Notes: generated by a model not told the origin, from the sequence alone. Positions 25,568-33,409 are shown, counted from the first letter of the stretch. The stretch: 60,288 bases of DNA from a virus (IMGVR_UViG_3300050021_000294:1-60288); one strand, 5' to 3'. Numbers and translations: made by a program.

Positions 25568-25902
25568 CGCTTTAAAAAGTATTACTCCAGAAAGCGGAAT
25601 CTGCTAAAAAAGAATATCTGGAAGCAATGTCTACTTCTGAACAGTTGGGGGTAGACATTGTTTTAAATGCACTAACCGAACAAGACTTTTTGATGTTTGA
25701 CGCACATATTCTCAAACTCAAAACACTCATCGCCGATGGTGAAAAAGCCTGGATCGATATGAAGAATGCTGAAGCTGTTATGTTGAAGTCACTCGATGCT
25801 TATGTGGAAGGCGCACTGCCAGAAGAACGTGAAGCCATGCATGTCAAGAAAAATGAATTTCTCAGATCACTCGGTGCCGGTCCTCCCGAAAATCTCAATT
25901 GA
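25551..25902 (+). CDS. Unknown helical protein, probable frameshift near its N-terminus
   Basis: The intact part starts at an ATG at 25627 (91 residues, helical: DIVLNALTEQDFLMFDAHIL). Upstream the same frame is open back through QKAESAKKEYLEAM, and a neighbouring frame supplies MEKSLNALKSI from an ATG at 25551 that overlaps the previous gene. Removing one base near 25580-25590 would join the two into a single natural-looking helical protein of about 116 residues. So either the gene carries a +1 change (mutation or sequencing error) or it starts at 25627, where the ribosome binding site is poor. Function unknown. Confidence 0.55.
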
Positions 25903-25912
25903 GGAAATTATC

Positions 25913-26230
25913 ATGCCCCTGAATACCGCATGGCAAGAGCGATTAAAGCTTCATCTAGAAGGAGATCAACTCCAGGCTAAAGGTGGTAAATTCAACGTTG
26001 AACGAGATCAGATCTATGCTGAGGCAAACGCTCTGTGGGTAGAAGCTATTTATAAAACAAATGGCAACACTACACGAGATTGGAAAAAGCGGGGTGGTGT
26101 TTGGGATTGTTACCTAGCAAGTGGTGAGATCTTTCTGGGTGATGAACCTATGATAGAAGTTCATGGAGCAATTGAAAAAGTGTCTGAAGATTCTTCATAT
26201 CCCAGATATGATCGAAGTTGGTTATGGTAA
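25913..26230 (+). CDS. Unknown small protein (105 residues)
   Basis: GAGGAA lies 7 nt before the ATG at 25913, making this start much better than the open frame upstream. Helical N-terminal 55 residues (WQERLKLHLEGDQLQAKGGK) then a Trp/Gly-rich part (RDWKKRGGVWDCYLASGEIF) and an acidic, aromatic end (SYPRYDRSWLW). No family recognised; probably soluble. It follows its neighbour by 10 bp, so both are likely on one transcript. Confidence 0.65.
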   Translation: MPLNTAWQERLKLHLEGDQLQAKGGKFNVERDQIYAEANALWVEAIYKTNGNTTRDWKKRGGVWDCYLASGEIFLGDEPMIEVHGAIEKVSEDSSYPRYDRSWLW

Positions 26231-26280
26231 ACTAAACAGTTAGACTAGATCCGTTCAATCCAATAACAGGAATTCTTCCA

Positions 26281-26490
26281 ATGAAAAACCCAACTTCACA
26301 CGAACCGAAAAATATTAGTATCACATTCACAGATTCTATTAAACACGTCCTTGGTATAACGATTGATTTGGATGAAAAATGTTGGGATCTGGCAAATCGT
26401 ATATTCGAAGTTTCCAAACAGCTTCAAGTGCCAGAATCTGTCATACTGACAAAAGTCGGTGAAATATTGACTACCGGTCAAACAAAATAA
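26281..26490 (+). CDS. Unknown small protein (69 residues)
   Basis: AGGA 9 nt before the ATG. The C-terminal half (NRIFEVSKQLQVPESVILTK) resembles in pattern the end of the 105-residue protein at 27412 (TIAKQFDVPNNIIVEQVMLK), so the two may be distant relatives sharing a small helical module. No function can be assigned. Confidence 0.6.
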   Translation: MKNPTSHEPKNISITFTDSIKHVLGITIDLDEKCWDLANRIFEVSKQLQVPESVILTKVGEILTTGQTK

Positions 26491-26545
26491 CAGTTAGACA
26501 AAAGTATAACTGGGCTACAACGAACCAAAAAGAGAGATAACGTCC

Positions 26546-26998
26546 ATGTTGAATGCAGCGATTACTTCACTTGATGCGAATTGGCATTATCTCATTGCGA
26601 TTCCACAATCGCGAGTTGATCTTATTGCCCATTATCCCACTGCTACAATTGCAGCAGAAGGTACAATTGAGCTGATCAATCCAAATCCATTTGTCATTCT
26701 CAGAAATGCTATTTACAATTCAAATGAAGAAATCTGGTGTTATCGAAATTCAACTGGAGTCGATGTGGCTATTCCAGACAATTGTCAACCACTGGCATGG
26801 CGTCCCGCGCACATCCGTCAAGATGCTGCAGCACGTATTGTCGATATCAAACGCATGATCAAATTTCTTAATTTTGTAGGAGTTATACAAGATCCAGTTC
26901 AAATCACATCACTCATTATAGAGAAGGCTATTGTTCAGGATCATGTAGTTCCTAAATATATCGATTCGATCAAAGATATTATCCTAGCTGTATATTAA
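26546..26998 (+). CDS. Unknown protein (150 residues)
   Basis: ATG preceded by GAGAGATAAC. Strand-rich first half (HYLIAIPQSRVDLIAHYP, WCYRNSTGVDVAIPDN) and helical second half (AAARIVDIKRMIKFLNFVG). Soluble, no motif recognised. Same strand and close spacing to its neighbours suggest an operon of small accessory genes. Confidence 0.65.
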   Translation: MLNAAITSLDANWHYLIAIPQSRVDLIAHYPTATIAAEGTIELINPNPFVILRNAIYNSNEEIWCYRNSTGVDVAIPDNCQPLAWRPAHIRQDAAARIVDIKRMIKFLNFVGVIQDPVQITSLIIEKAIVQDHVVPKYIDSIKDIILAVY

Positions 26999-27011
26999 AA
27001 GGAATGTTGTT

Positions 27012-27374
27012 ATGCCACAGATAGAAGATCCCGAACAATTAACTGAAGTTGTAGATATTGAAACCGACGCGATCGAGTGCAGTGTGCGCACTCGTGGTGC
27101 CTGGAATACAACAGTCAGTGTCCCCATTGATCCTGATCCAACCAACAATTCCAGAGCTGAAGGTTTCTTTGGATACGATCCTCGGAAAATTCAGAATTCT
27201 ATTACAGTCGTCGATGACGTGTTTGTCGGTGGCCATGCTGTTGTGTTCGGAGACAAATTTCCAATGCCTATGGGTCGCAATTATATTGTCGATTATAGAT
27301 TTTCCGATAATTACAAAAAGAAGCGAAATGCTCAGAGAAAAGCTCGTGCCATCACTCGTAAACATCGGAAATAA
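27012..27374 (+). CDS. Unknown protein with basic C-terminus
   Basis: 120 residues; AAGGAATG 6 nt before the ATG. Acidic first 30 residues, a middle with strands, and a strongly basic tail (KKKRNAQRKARAITRKHRK) that could bind nucleic acid. No recognised family. Preceded by 13 bp and followed by 37 bp, in the same operon as its neighbours. Confidence 0.65.
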   Translation: MPQIEDPEQLTEVVDIETDAIECSVRTRGAWNTTVSVPIDPDPTNNSRAEGFFGYDPRKIQNSITVVDDVFVGGHAVVFGDKFPMPMGRNYIVDYRFSDNYKKKRNAQRKARAITRKHRK

Positions 27375-27411
27375 AATATGATATTTTTAACTCAACATTA
27401 AGGAATTTATC

Positions 27412-27729
27412 ATGGTCAACATAACCACCATATCAGATGATAGAATCAGTAGTCCTGGAGAAATCACTGATGCTATCGTAGATTTATTTAATACCCATCT
27501 GAATACAAGGATCAATGCTGTTGGGGTGGAGATGAATCTACCCTATCTCGTCGTCATTGGCGATGGAATGAATATATATTACACCACGAATAAGGAGTCG
27601 GACACTCCGGGATTCTACGTTCACGCTTTGGCTGGACTCATACAGACTATAGCCAAACAATTTGACGTACCCAACAATATTATCGTAGAACAAGTCATGT
27701 TAAAATTAGACAATACAAAATCAATTTAA
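27412..27729 (+). CDS. Unknown small protein (105 residues)
   Basis: AAGGAATTTATC stands before the ATG. Alpha/beta, with a strand pair LPYLVVIGDGMNIYYTTN and a C-terminal helix reminiscent of the 69-residue protein at 26281. Last gene before an early promoter, so probably the end of a transcription unit. Confidence 0.6.
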   Translation: MVNITTISDDRISSPGEITDAIVDLFNTHLNTRINAVGVEMNLPYLVVIGDGMNIYYTTNKESDTPGFYVHALAGLIQTIAKQFDVPNNIIVEQVMLKLDNTKSI

Positions 27730-27759
27730 TCAGTCAATATCTCTACCGCATTTTAGATA

Positions 27760-27767
27760 TATATTAT
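27760..27767 (+). promoter_or_regulatory. Early promoter TATATTAT
   Basis: Context TTTTAGATATATATTATTTA matches the other early promoters apart from the last base (T for C). It stands about 35 bp before the tnpB-derived leader element and is the only visible promoter for the genes from 28043 on. Confidence 0.65.
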
Positions 27768-27801
27768 TTATTTGTATCTGTAACACCATTATTCAAAGAA
27801 A

Positions 27802-27975
27802 GGATACAACAGTATGCTTACAGCACGCGTCTATCGTTTGTATCCTTCTGGGGAACAACGAGTTCAACTAGCCCAACACTTCGGTTGCTGCTCGGTGAGG
27901 GCTCTTTGTAAGTCAACCAGACTATCGGTTGCAGTCCCTATGAAACGAGAAACATCAGAAATGATGTGGTACATT
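27802..27975 (+). ncRNA. tnpB-derived structured leader RNA, copy 1
   Basis: A conserved element of about 174 nt shared with 43647-43815. It begins GGATACAA, then an ATG (27814) and codons that read MLTARVYRLYPSGEQRVQLA QHFGC, the signature start of IS605-family TnpB (HTH_OrfB domain). Relative to copy 2 one extra C near 27887 shifts the frame. Beyond this the RNA keeps a 5-bp stem CAACC / GGTTG around the loop AGACTATC (27914-27931), an AGGGCT / AGTCCCT closing stem with one bulge, and a hairpin ACATCA-GAAA-TGATGT. Copy 2 has a different stem with the same loop. It resembles a guide-RNA-like tnpB 3' end fused to the tnpB 5' end. It is placed between an early promoter and the gene at 28043. 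Confidence 0.6.
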
Positions 27976-28042
27976 CAAATGTACTACTTGGTAGAAGACT
28001 ATTTTCAACCACCACCTTATACACCCAATAGGAGTACTTTCC

Positions 28043-28642
28043 ATGCAGTTATCGAGCCCATTCTCCGTGGGAAGTGTCAGTGCTGGTGCCCTTCTTGGTA
28101 CAACAGGTACTGCCGATCTTGTCCGTTCGATCAATGAATCACTTGGCGGCTCTGGACTCATTTCTACTGTAAGCAGTGCTGCAAGCAAGGGTCGCAATCT
28201 GTTCATCGAAAACGTACTTCGTCCTATCCAACGAGGTCGGGCTGAAGTGATGCAGCGGGTTAATATTCTGATGAATCCCGATGTCATCAGGCCCCTTATT
28301 GCCGATGCTGATTTTGCAGCAATTCCTCCATGCATGTATGAAGCTATCGTCATGTATCCGCCAGTTCGGAAATTGCTTGAACAAGGACGCATTTCTGGAT
28401 TTGGCTTTGATCCCGACTGGCTTCCAAAAGAAGACACCTTTGGTAGATTGATTGCTAATGGAACATGTGAAGAAATACCAGATGTAGATGGTAAGCGTTG
28501 GATGACCTGGGAATGGCACAGCGGCGATCCGAAAGTTAGTGAAAGTGATCTGGATGCTATTGAAATTACCAGACAGAACATCGAACGACTCATTAACACA
28601 ACACGTATCGATCCAACTGATTTTCCAAATGACCGGGGGTAG
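28043..28642 (+). CDS. Unknown protein (199 residues)
   Basis: AGGAG 8 nt before the ATG. The N-terminus is Gly/Ser-rich (SVGSVSAGALLGTTGTADLV), then a helix, then a middle with MNPDVIRPLIADADFAAIPPC and an acidic end. No transmembrane segment is evident. The gene is the first after an early promoter and the tnpB-derived leader, so it is likely expressed early. Its role is unknown; the N-terminal pattern could suit a virion protein. Confidence 0.65.
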   Translation: MQLSSPFSVGSVSAGALLGTTGTADLVRSINESLGGSGLISTVSSAASKGRNLFIENVLRPIQRGRAEVMQRVNILMNPDVIRPLIADADFAAIPPCMYEAIVMYPPVRKLLEQGRISGFGFDPDWLPKEDTFGRLIANGTCEEIPDVDGKRWMTWEWHSGDPKVSESDLDAIEITRQNIERLINTTRIDPTDFPNDRG

Positions 28643-28649
28643 AATAACA

Positions 28650-28766
28650 ATGGATAAGCCAACGACTATCGTTCGTAGTTCTGTTTTTGGTATTGACCTT
28701 GATGCCAAAAACCACAATGGGAAACAAAAATTAACTGGGAAATTACAACATGATTCAAAACAATAG
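28650..28766 (+). CDS. Short unknown protein (38 residues)
   Basis: ATG to TAG frame 8 bp after the previous stop; GGGGG about 10 nt upstream. Peptide ends in a basic, Gln/Lys-rich tail. Overlaps the next small gene. Weak case. Confidence 0.35.
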   Translation: MDKPTTIVRSSVFGIDLDAKNHNGKQKLTGKLQHDSKQ

Positions 28767-28944
28767 TTGCCGGGTGTCTCTTGTGGGTCTACCAAGATGG
28801 GCTAGAATAGATATATTGATGCGAAAACCTTCTCCTTGGTGGAGAACTCATAATCGATCTGTAAAACGACGAGGACCCCTTCAATTGGCTCTCGATTATA
28901 GACAAGATTATGTGCGCGGCGCTCGCGGACTTTCACTTCGATAA
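28750..28944 (+). CDS. Small basic protein (64 residues)
   Basis: Rich in Arg and Trp (PRWARIDILMRKPSPWWRTH, SVKRRGPLQLALDYRQDYVR). GGGAAAT stands upstream of the ATG. Likely binds nucleic acid or an acidic partner, by charge only. A true rho-independent terminator follows, which supports it as the last gene of this transcript. Confidence 0.55.
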   Translation: MIQNNSCRVSLVGLPRWARIDILMRKPSPWWRTHNRSVKRRGPLQLALDYRQDYVRGARGLSLR

Positions 28945-28958
28945 ATTACACGATCAGA

Positions 28959-28995
28959 TACATCCAGACACATGTCTGGATGTATTATTTTTTGA
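28959..28995 (+). terminator. Rho-independent terminator
   Basis: 12-bp stem TACATCCAGACA / TGTCTGGATGTA with loop CA, followed directly by TTATTTTTT, a textbook intrinsic terminator. Confidence 0.85.
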
Positions 28996-29053
28996 TGTGT
29001 CTTAAATAATGTCACTTCATGATCTTATGATTATTCAAAGTGGAGATTATGTG

Positions 29054-29479
29054 ATGTCGACAACTACCACTATATTACCAACACTCGATTCTCAATCCAT
29101 TCTTACAAACCCAGTTGATATTTTGTCCTATATAATCAGATATTACTGCACTGCTCCAAAAAGTATTTCTGATACAACACCTACTTTAATGATCTCATTG
29201 GCAGATGATGTATCGCGATATCAGAATGATTCTGGTATGTTAATCAATATAGTTACCACTGCATTACAGTCAGTATTGAATCAATATTTTCCATCACCTA
29301 ATGCTTCATCGACAGTTGATGTTTCAACCAGTGATAATGGTGACAATACTTACAATCTCACCATACAACTTGTGGCCACCGTTAATGGTGCTGTTTATAC
29401 CATAGGGGCCGATGTGTCTGTTAACTCAGCCGGTATCCTGTTGTTGAAATTCCACCCAGGACTTCCTTCATTTTCATAA
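29054..29479 (+). CDS. Probable virion protein, gp25-like pattern
   Basis: 141 residues from the ATG at 29054 (GGAG 8 nt upstream), rather than the in-frame ATG at 29009. The order ILTNPVDILSYIIRYY, a helix with INIVTTALQSVLNQYF, then two strand segments (NTYNLTIQLVATVNGAVYTI) resembles the layout of gp25-type baseplate wedge proteins. This is a pattern match only; sequence-level similarity was not checked. It is followed 20 bp later by another unknown protein. Confidence 0.5.
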   Translation: MSTTTTILPTLDSQSILTNPVDILSYIIRYYCTAPKSISDTTPTLMISLADDVSRYQNDSGMLINIVTTALQSVLNQYFPSPNASSTVDVSTSDNGDNTYNLTIQLVATVNGAVYTIGADVSVNSAGILLLKFHPGLPSFS

Positions 29480-29499
29480 GCTTGTTAGGAACCATAGTA

Positions 29500-30096
29500 A
29501 TGAGTCTCGCTCCTCCGATGAAATCCTCCATACCGCCAATCCAAATGATTACTATTGAAGAGCCCGATACTACTAAGCTATTCAATGCCCTTCAGAAAAT
29601 TCATTCACGACCCAATACTGTCACAAGACAACAATTTCATCAATTTGAACCCCTGTTCAAAAAAGAACACAATCTTGACCCCACACAATTAGAAAATTTA
29701 ACAAAGCTTTATTGCAAGACATTTGATTTTTATAAACAGACCGTTATTATTGAAAGTGCTGACAATCCAAAAGTTGTTATTACCCTACCTGCAGTATTTG
29801 CTCCCGTTAGAACACTATCTCCAACTGAACGAAATGCAACATTGGTCGACATCAATAACAAACTTGCTGGATCGTTACCAAAACATAGCACTAATGCATT
29901 TGGACAGATGGCAGATGCCTTGATTACAGAACAAGTTCACAACAAGAGTGTTATTACTGAATATCGTAAAGACTATGTAGCAACAATCCAAGAGTTTCTC
30001 AACGCCTATAGTGATAAATCAAAACCCGCAACCATCACGGTAGATGAGACGGCCACTTCTACTGTATTTAAAGATGCTGACTGCACTTTCGAATGA
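29500..30096 (+). CDS. Unknown protein (198 residues)
   Basis: ATG at 29500 chosen for its AGGA 9 nt upstream (frame open from 29482). Mostly helical (TTKLFNALQKIHSRPNTVTR, NKSVITEYRKDYVATIQEFL), soluble. The stop overlaps the start of the SbcD-like nuclease (ATGA), so the two are translated together and may function together. No family recognised. Confidence 0.65.
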   Translation: MSLAPPMKSSIPPIQMITIEEPDTTKLFNALQKIHSRPNTVTRQQFHQFEPLFKKEHNLDPTQLENLTKLYCKTFDFYKQTVIIESADNPKVVITLPAVFAPVRTLSPTERNATLVDINNKLAGSLPKHSTNAFGQMADALITEQVHNKSVITEYRKDYVATIQEFLNAYSDKSKPATITVDETATSTVFKDADCTFE

Positions 30097-31274
30097 GTGC
30101 GACAATACCTTTTTTTCTGACAGCACGCAATACGCCGTTGCGGATTATGTCGACGTCTGACTGGCATCTCGGCAATGCTCGAGTTCCAGCAGTTAATATC
30201 TGCAATAGGTTGCGTGAAGTCATCTTTCCTCTCTTACCCAACATCGATCTTCTCAATATCGGCGGTGATGTTTGGGATACCTTATTATCTATCAATAACG
30301 AATCCAATGAAATTATTTCTTTCATCATTGATCTACTACGTATTTGCAATGATCATCGTATTGTCGTACGCGTATTACTTGGCACATTCACCCATGACCG
30401 CGATCAATCCACGGTATTTGAAATCTATCACAATAAATGTCAATTTACCAACGATCTACGATATATTGATAAAGTATATCTAGAGGAAATTTCTGCTCTT
30501 GATGTAAGAATCCTCTATCTTCCAGACGACTTGCCTTATGAATCATCCGATGCTTGTCTTGCTGCAGTGGCTGAGATGATGTTGGTTCGGGGATGGACTT
30601 GGGTTGATTATGTTTTTGGACATGGTTATTTCGAACATATGTTGCCTCCTCATATTCCAAAACCTCCTAAATGTACATTTCGAGTAGCGCAATTTACTTC
30701 ATTTGTGCGACGTTATATCTGCATGGGACACATTCATTTAAGTGACATAACTGGACAAGTAATTTACAATAATAGCTTCGACCGTATAGCGCATGGGGAG
30801 GAGGCTCCTAAGGGCTGTATGATCATAGAAGACCTAGGCACATCAGCTAAATTAAGGTTCATAGAAAATAAAAGAGCAACTAAGTTCATTACCTTAGATT
30901 TGTCAAAATACCCAGATAATGAAACCATAGGAAAACACTATCTTGATCTACTTAAAGAGAAGTTCAATGGTGCTTCTGGATATGTTCGAGTTAGTCATCC
31001 GTCGGCTGAAGTTCGCCAAACACTTCATCGACTAACAACCAGTCAACATCAAGAATTATTCTATTCCTTTAGAAAATCACTCGATGAATCCGTCAGTGAC
31101 GGTAGAATGCTTGCTCGCAAATCGTTCAATGTTAACGAATATCCCACTCCAACAATTACGACATTACCACAAATGATCTTCAAATTTCTCGAAAACAACG
31201 GTGGTGCCAAGTTAACTCCAAGTCGAATATCTGAAATTTTATCCAATTTATCATCAAACTCAACGGGCTCTTAG
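30093..31274 (+). CDS. SbcD/Mre11-like metallophosphoesterase nuclease
   Basis: Probable two-metal nuclease that trims DNA ends in recombination-coupled replication. Motifs in order: SDWH (22-25), GGDVWD (57-62), a GNHD-like GTFTHD (97-102) where the usual Asn before His is Thr, FGHGYF (175-180) and MGHIH (211-215). These supply the metal-binding His and Asp of the family. The C-terminal 170 residues would hold the capping region and contacts to an SbcC-like ATPase, not found in this window. 393 residues is in the normal range for SbcD. The Asn-to-Thr change may affect activity. Coupled by overlap to the preceding gene; an early promoter lies a few bases after its stop. Confidence 0.82.
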   Translation: MSATIPFFLTARNTPLRIMSTSDWHLGNARVPAVNICNRLREVIFPLLPNIDLLNIGGDVWDTLLSINNESNEIISFIIDLLRICNDHRIVVRVLLGTFTHDRDQSTVFEIYHNKCQFTNDLRYIDKVYLEEISALDVRILYLPDDLPYESSDACLAAVAEMMLVRGWTWVDYVFGHGYFEHMLPPHIPKPPKCTFRVAQFTSFVRRYICMGHIHLSDITGQVIYNNSFDRIAHGEEAPKGCMIIEDLGTSAKLRFIENKRATKFITLDLSKYPDNETIGKHYLDLLKEKFNGASGYVRVSHPSAEVRQTLHRLTTSQHQELFYSFRKSLDESVSDGRMLARKSFNVNEYPTPTITTLPQMIFKFLENNGGAKLTPSRISEILSNLSSNSTGS

Positions 31275-31277
31275 ATA

Positions 31278-31285
31278 TATATTAT
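31278..31285 (+). promoter_or_regulatory. Early promoter TATATTAT
   Basis: Context TTAGATATATATTATCACAA, directly after the nuclease gene and 27 bp before the next start. Last base deviates from the consensus. Confidence 0.65.
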
Positions 31286-31311
31286 CACAATAGTAACCAG
31301 AGAGGTTGGAT

Positions 31312-31680
31312 ATGCGTAAATATATTAAGTTCAGTGACAACACCATGCATGAATTGTCGTCACTGACTTATGATGAATTTATTTCATTGGATTTATGGAC
31401 AGGTGCTTCTGATATAGCATTTGCCAGCTGGCTTTCTCATAATAAACTATCAGAACTTGATAGTTTTAATGATGAAACTAAATCCGATTCAGTTATTGTA
31501 GTAGAGATCGCACATCGCAGTTTCGAATTCAATCCCTCTGGTGATGAAAAGACTTGGATCGTATGTGATAAATCAGTCATAGGTATCAAACCTCCTGGTG
31601 GTGGATTATCTTTAGTTGAAACACATGCAGTTAATGCAATCCTTAAAAAGAAATACGGAGATTATCATCCTACTGTATAA
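31312..31680 (+). CDS. Unknown early protein (122 residues)
   Basis: ATG at 31312 with GAGAGG upstream (TTG at 31306 also in frame). Acidic, soluble alpha/beta protein with an aromatic-rich start and a Gly/Pro-rich segment (IGIKPPGGGLSLVE) before a C-terminal helix with lysines. First gene after an early promoter, so an early takeover or replication role is possible. Nothing further recognised. Confidence 0.65.
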   Translation: MRKYIKFSDNTMHELSSLTYDEFISLDLWTGASDIAFASWLSHNKLSELDSFNDETKSDSVIVVEIAHRSFEFNPSGDEKTWIVCDKSVIGIKPPGGGLSLVETHAVNAILKKKYGDYHPTV

Positions 31681-31702
31681 TACAAAATAAGGATCATTTT
31701 CA

Positions 31703-32596
31703 ATGACATATACATTTCCAGATACTTCTGGGTTAGAACGAGCCCAGAATGATCTAACAGAACCACTATATCGAGGATCTATCGGTTCAAATAGAATCTT
31801 TCATGTGCTTCGTACTACTGCAGGTCTCATCAATAATCCACGCTGGGATCTATTCATAATTAACGTATACACACTACTGCGCAATGCCTATAGTAAAGAT
31901 ATCAAACAACAAGCCATTGAAAAAATCGTTGATGCCGATGTAGATTTGTACATGACATTCATAGGAGCCTATTGTTCGTTTTTACGACTGATGCCCGCAA
32001 CGGTATTGTTTTATGCTCCAAACTATAGAGCTATTCCAAAAGAACTCCTTCGTAAGACGACTGGACAGCGCGCTGAGATGGATGTTATGTATGATAAGTT
32101 ATTACATAAACTTCCTACCAAACTCACAGAACTAACCGAAGATGTTTCAGTTCGCAAATTCTTGGTTGCTACCAGTGGGAATACTTTTCCCCATAAAGAA
32201 TTACCTGGATATATTCGTGAGATATATGGCGGGATACGTACCTCCGGACAGATCGGTACCGTGTTGTTTACGCACTGTCCAATCGACCTTCATCTTACAA
32301 CAACGATTCCAAAAATGGATCTGTTTGAAAGCTTCACTGGTGCAATTTATCCAGTATCAGAATTTGGTCGTAAGTTGACTAAAGAAGTAAAGGTCCCATT
32401 CAATACAGCAACACATCGTGCATTTGGTGATGACATCCATCTGATTGCGTTATGTAAAGGTCCTCAAAAGACTAAGCTAGTGGAACTTGCAGCCAAAAGA
32501 AATTGGACCATTCACACCGAACGTGAAATCATCAACGATATCACCTCTACATTTTCCGATATTTCATCATCCGAATTGACTCGATTGAGATTGTGA
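31703..32596 (+). CDS. Unknown protein (297 residues)
   Basis: AAGGATC 9 nt before the ATG. Helical N-terminal two thirds (RWDLFIINVYTLLRNAYSKD, DVDLYMTFIGAYCSFLRLMP), then alpha/beta with TVLFTHCPIDLHL and a C-terminal helix. No enzyme motif I recognise and no membrane segment clearly long enough. It lies 22 bp after its early neighbour, on the same transcript, and ahead of the SSB-like gene. Confidence 0.65.
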   Translation: MTYTFPDTSGLERAQNDLTEPLYRGSIGSNRIFHVLRTTAGLINNPRWDLFIINVYTLLRNAYSKDIKQQAIEKIVDADVDLYMTFIGAYCSFLRLMPATVLFYAPNYRAIPKELLRKTTGQRAEMDVMYDKLLHKLPTKLTELTEDVSVRKFLVATSGNTFPHKELPGYIREIYGGIRTSGQIGTVLFTHCPIDLHLTTTIPKMDLFESFTGAIYPVSEFGRKLTKEVKVPFNTATHRAFGDDIHLIALCKGPQKTKLVELAAKRNWTIHTEREIINDITSTFSDISSSELTRLRL

Positions 32597-32631
32597 GAAC
32601 TACATCTTGTGTATTCCTTAACAGGAGCTAA

Positions 32632-32660
32632 TTATTGTATGTGTTAGATTTATACAATAA
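32632..32660 (+). promoter_or_regulatory. Leader hairpin occluding the SSB-like gene's ribosome site
   Basis: Perfect 9-bp stem TTATTGTAT / ATACAATAA with an 11-nt loop; the 3' arm runs straight into the AAGGAG (32659-32664) of the next gene. Melting or protein binding here could control translation, as T4 gp32 controls its own mRNA. Confidence 0.45.
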
Positions 32661-32671
32661 GGAGATCCCAA

Positions 32672-33229
32672 GTGGCTGATCTAAGTTTCGACCGTCTGTT
32701 TAGTGTGAATGCTGAGAATGACAAAAATACGTCATTGAGTTTGGGTGTCTGGCAGGGCAATGCCAGCATCAGTGTATTTTCCAATCGCGCACAAGTTGCA
32801 CGACTGCCGGTGCCCAGGACATTTCAGGTTTCATTGAAGAAGGCTTTGCAGGTACTGTTGACCAGCAAGCCGACTGATAAGAAGAGCTGGAATTTCAGCA
32901 AGTGGGATCCGGAGACCAAGAAGAGTTTCAGTATTGGAACTTTTGTTATCGGTCGTGATGACAAAGCCATATTCTTCATCGGCATTGCTGCACCAGACCA
33001 TCCTCCGATGAAGTTTATTCTGAAATCACCGATTTCTTTTGATACATCAGATCCGATGACGGATGTCCAGCGTTCTGAACTTGCGGTAGAAACACTGATC
33101 GAACAGCTCGGTTTTGATATCCCCATGGCAGTATCACTTACCAGTTTCAAGCGAACTGATACTGGTCGTGCGACTGGTGGTGCTGCTAACAATAATGGCA
33201 TTCGCGATTCGGATGTTTCGATTTTCTAA
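32672..33229 (+). CDS. Probable single-stranded DNA-binding protein
   Basis: 185 residues from a GTG with AAGGAG 7 nt upstream. The case for SSB: a strand-rich first 150 residues (LSLGVWQGNASISVFSNRAQ, FSIGTFVIGRDDKAIFFIGI), then a Gly/Asn/Ala-rich linker (about 168-177) and an acidic tail ending in Phe (DSDVSIF), the arrangement by which SSBs recruit replication proteins. The codon use is richer in G/C than its upstream neighbour, suggesting high expression, as expected of an SSB. It stands before its own terminator and has a hairpin at its ribosome site. No direct sequence match to a known SSB family could be made. Confidence 0.5.
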   Translation: MADLSFDRLFSVNAENDKNTSLSLGVWQGNASISVFSNRAQVARLPVPRTFQVSLKKALQVLLTSKPTDKKSWNFSKWDPETKKSFSIGTFVIGRDDKAIFFIGIAAPDHPPMKFILKSPISFDTSDPMTDVQRSELAVETLIEQLGFDIPMAVSLTSFKRTDTGRATGGAANNNGIRDSDVSIF

Positions 33230-33244
33230 CGATATCAATTAAGA

Positions 33245-33274
33245 ACTCACGTCTGGAGTAATCCAGACGTGAGT
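33245..33274 (+). terminator. Hairpin terminator
   Basis: 13-bp stem ACTCACGTCTGGA / TCCAGACGTGAGT with loop GTAA, after the SSB-like gene, followed by CTTGTT. Confidence 0.7.
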
Positions 33275-33324
33275 CTTGTTGAAGTTCATTTAACCTCACA
33301 TCGGATCTCATTTATATACAGACA

Positions 33325-33332
33325 TATATTAC
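33325..33332 (+). promoter_or_regulatory. Early promoter TATATTAC
   Basis: Exact consensus in CAGACATATATTACTTAG, followed after 4 nt by TTGAAG, a downstream element shared with the promoters at 35334, 58481 and 58582. Drives the four-gene early cassette to 35250. Confidence 0.85.
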
Positions 33333-33409
33333 TTAGTTGAAGAGTTTCCGAATCAAATTGGTATACTTCTTCATTCCTACAATACTCACAACTAGAAGGA
33401 CTTTCCGAC

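Noticed and set aside
27814-28137. 107-residue open frame across the tnpB-like start and the structured RNA of copy 1
   Set aside because: Copy 2 shows the frame ends after 27 codons; the long frame in copy 1 comes from one extra C and runs through conserved RNA structure and into the next gene in the wrong frame.
27955-28662. Long minus-strand frames opposite 28043-28642
   Set aside because: Two antisense frames of similar length cannot both be real, and neither has a ribosome site; the plus-strand frame has AGGAG and context.
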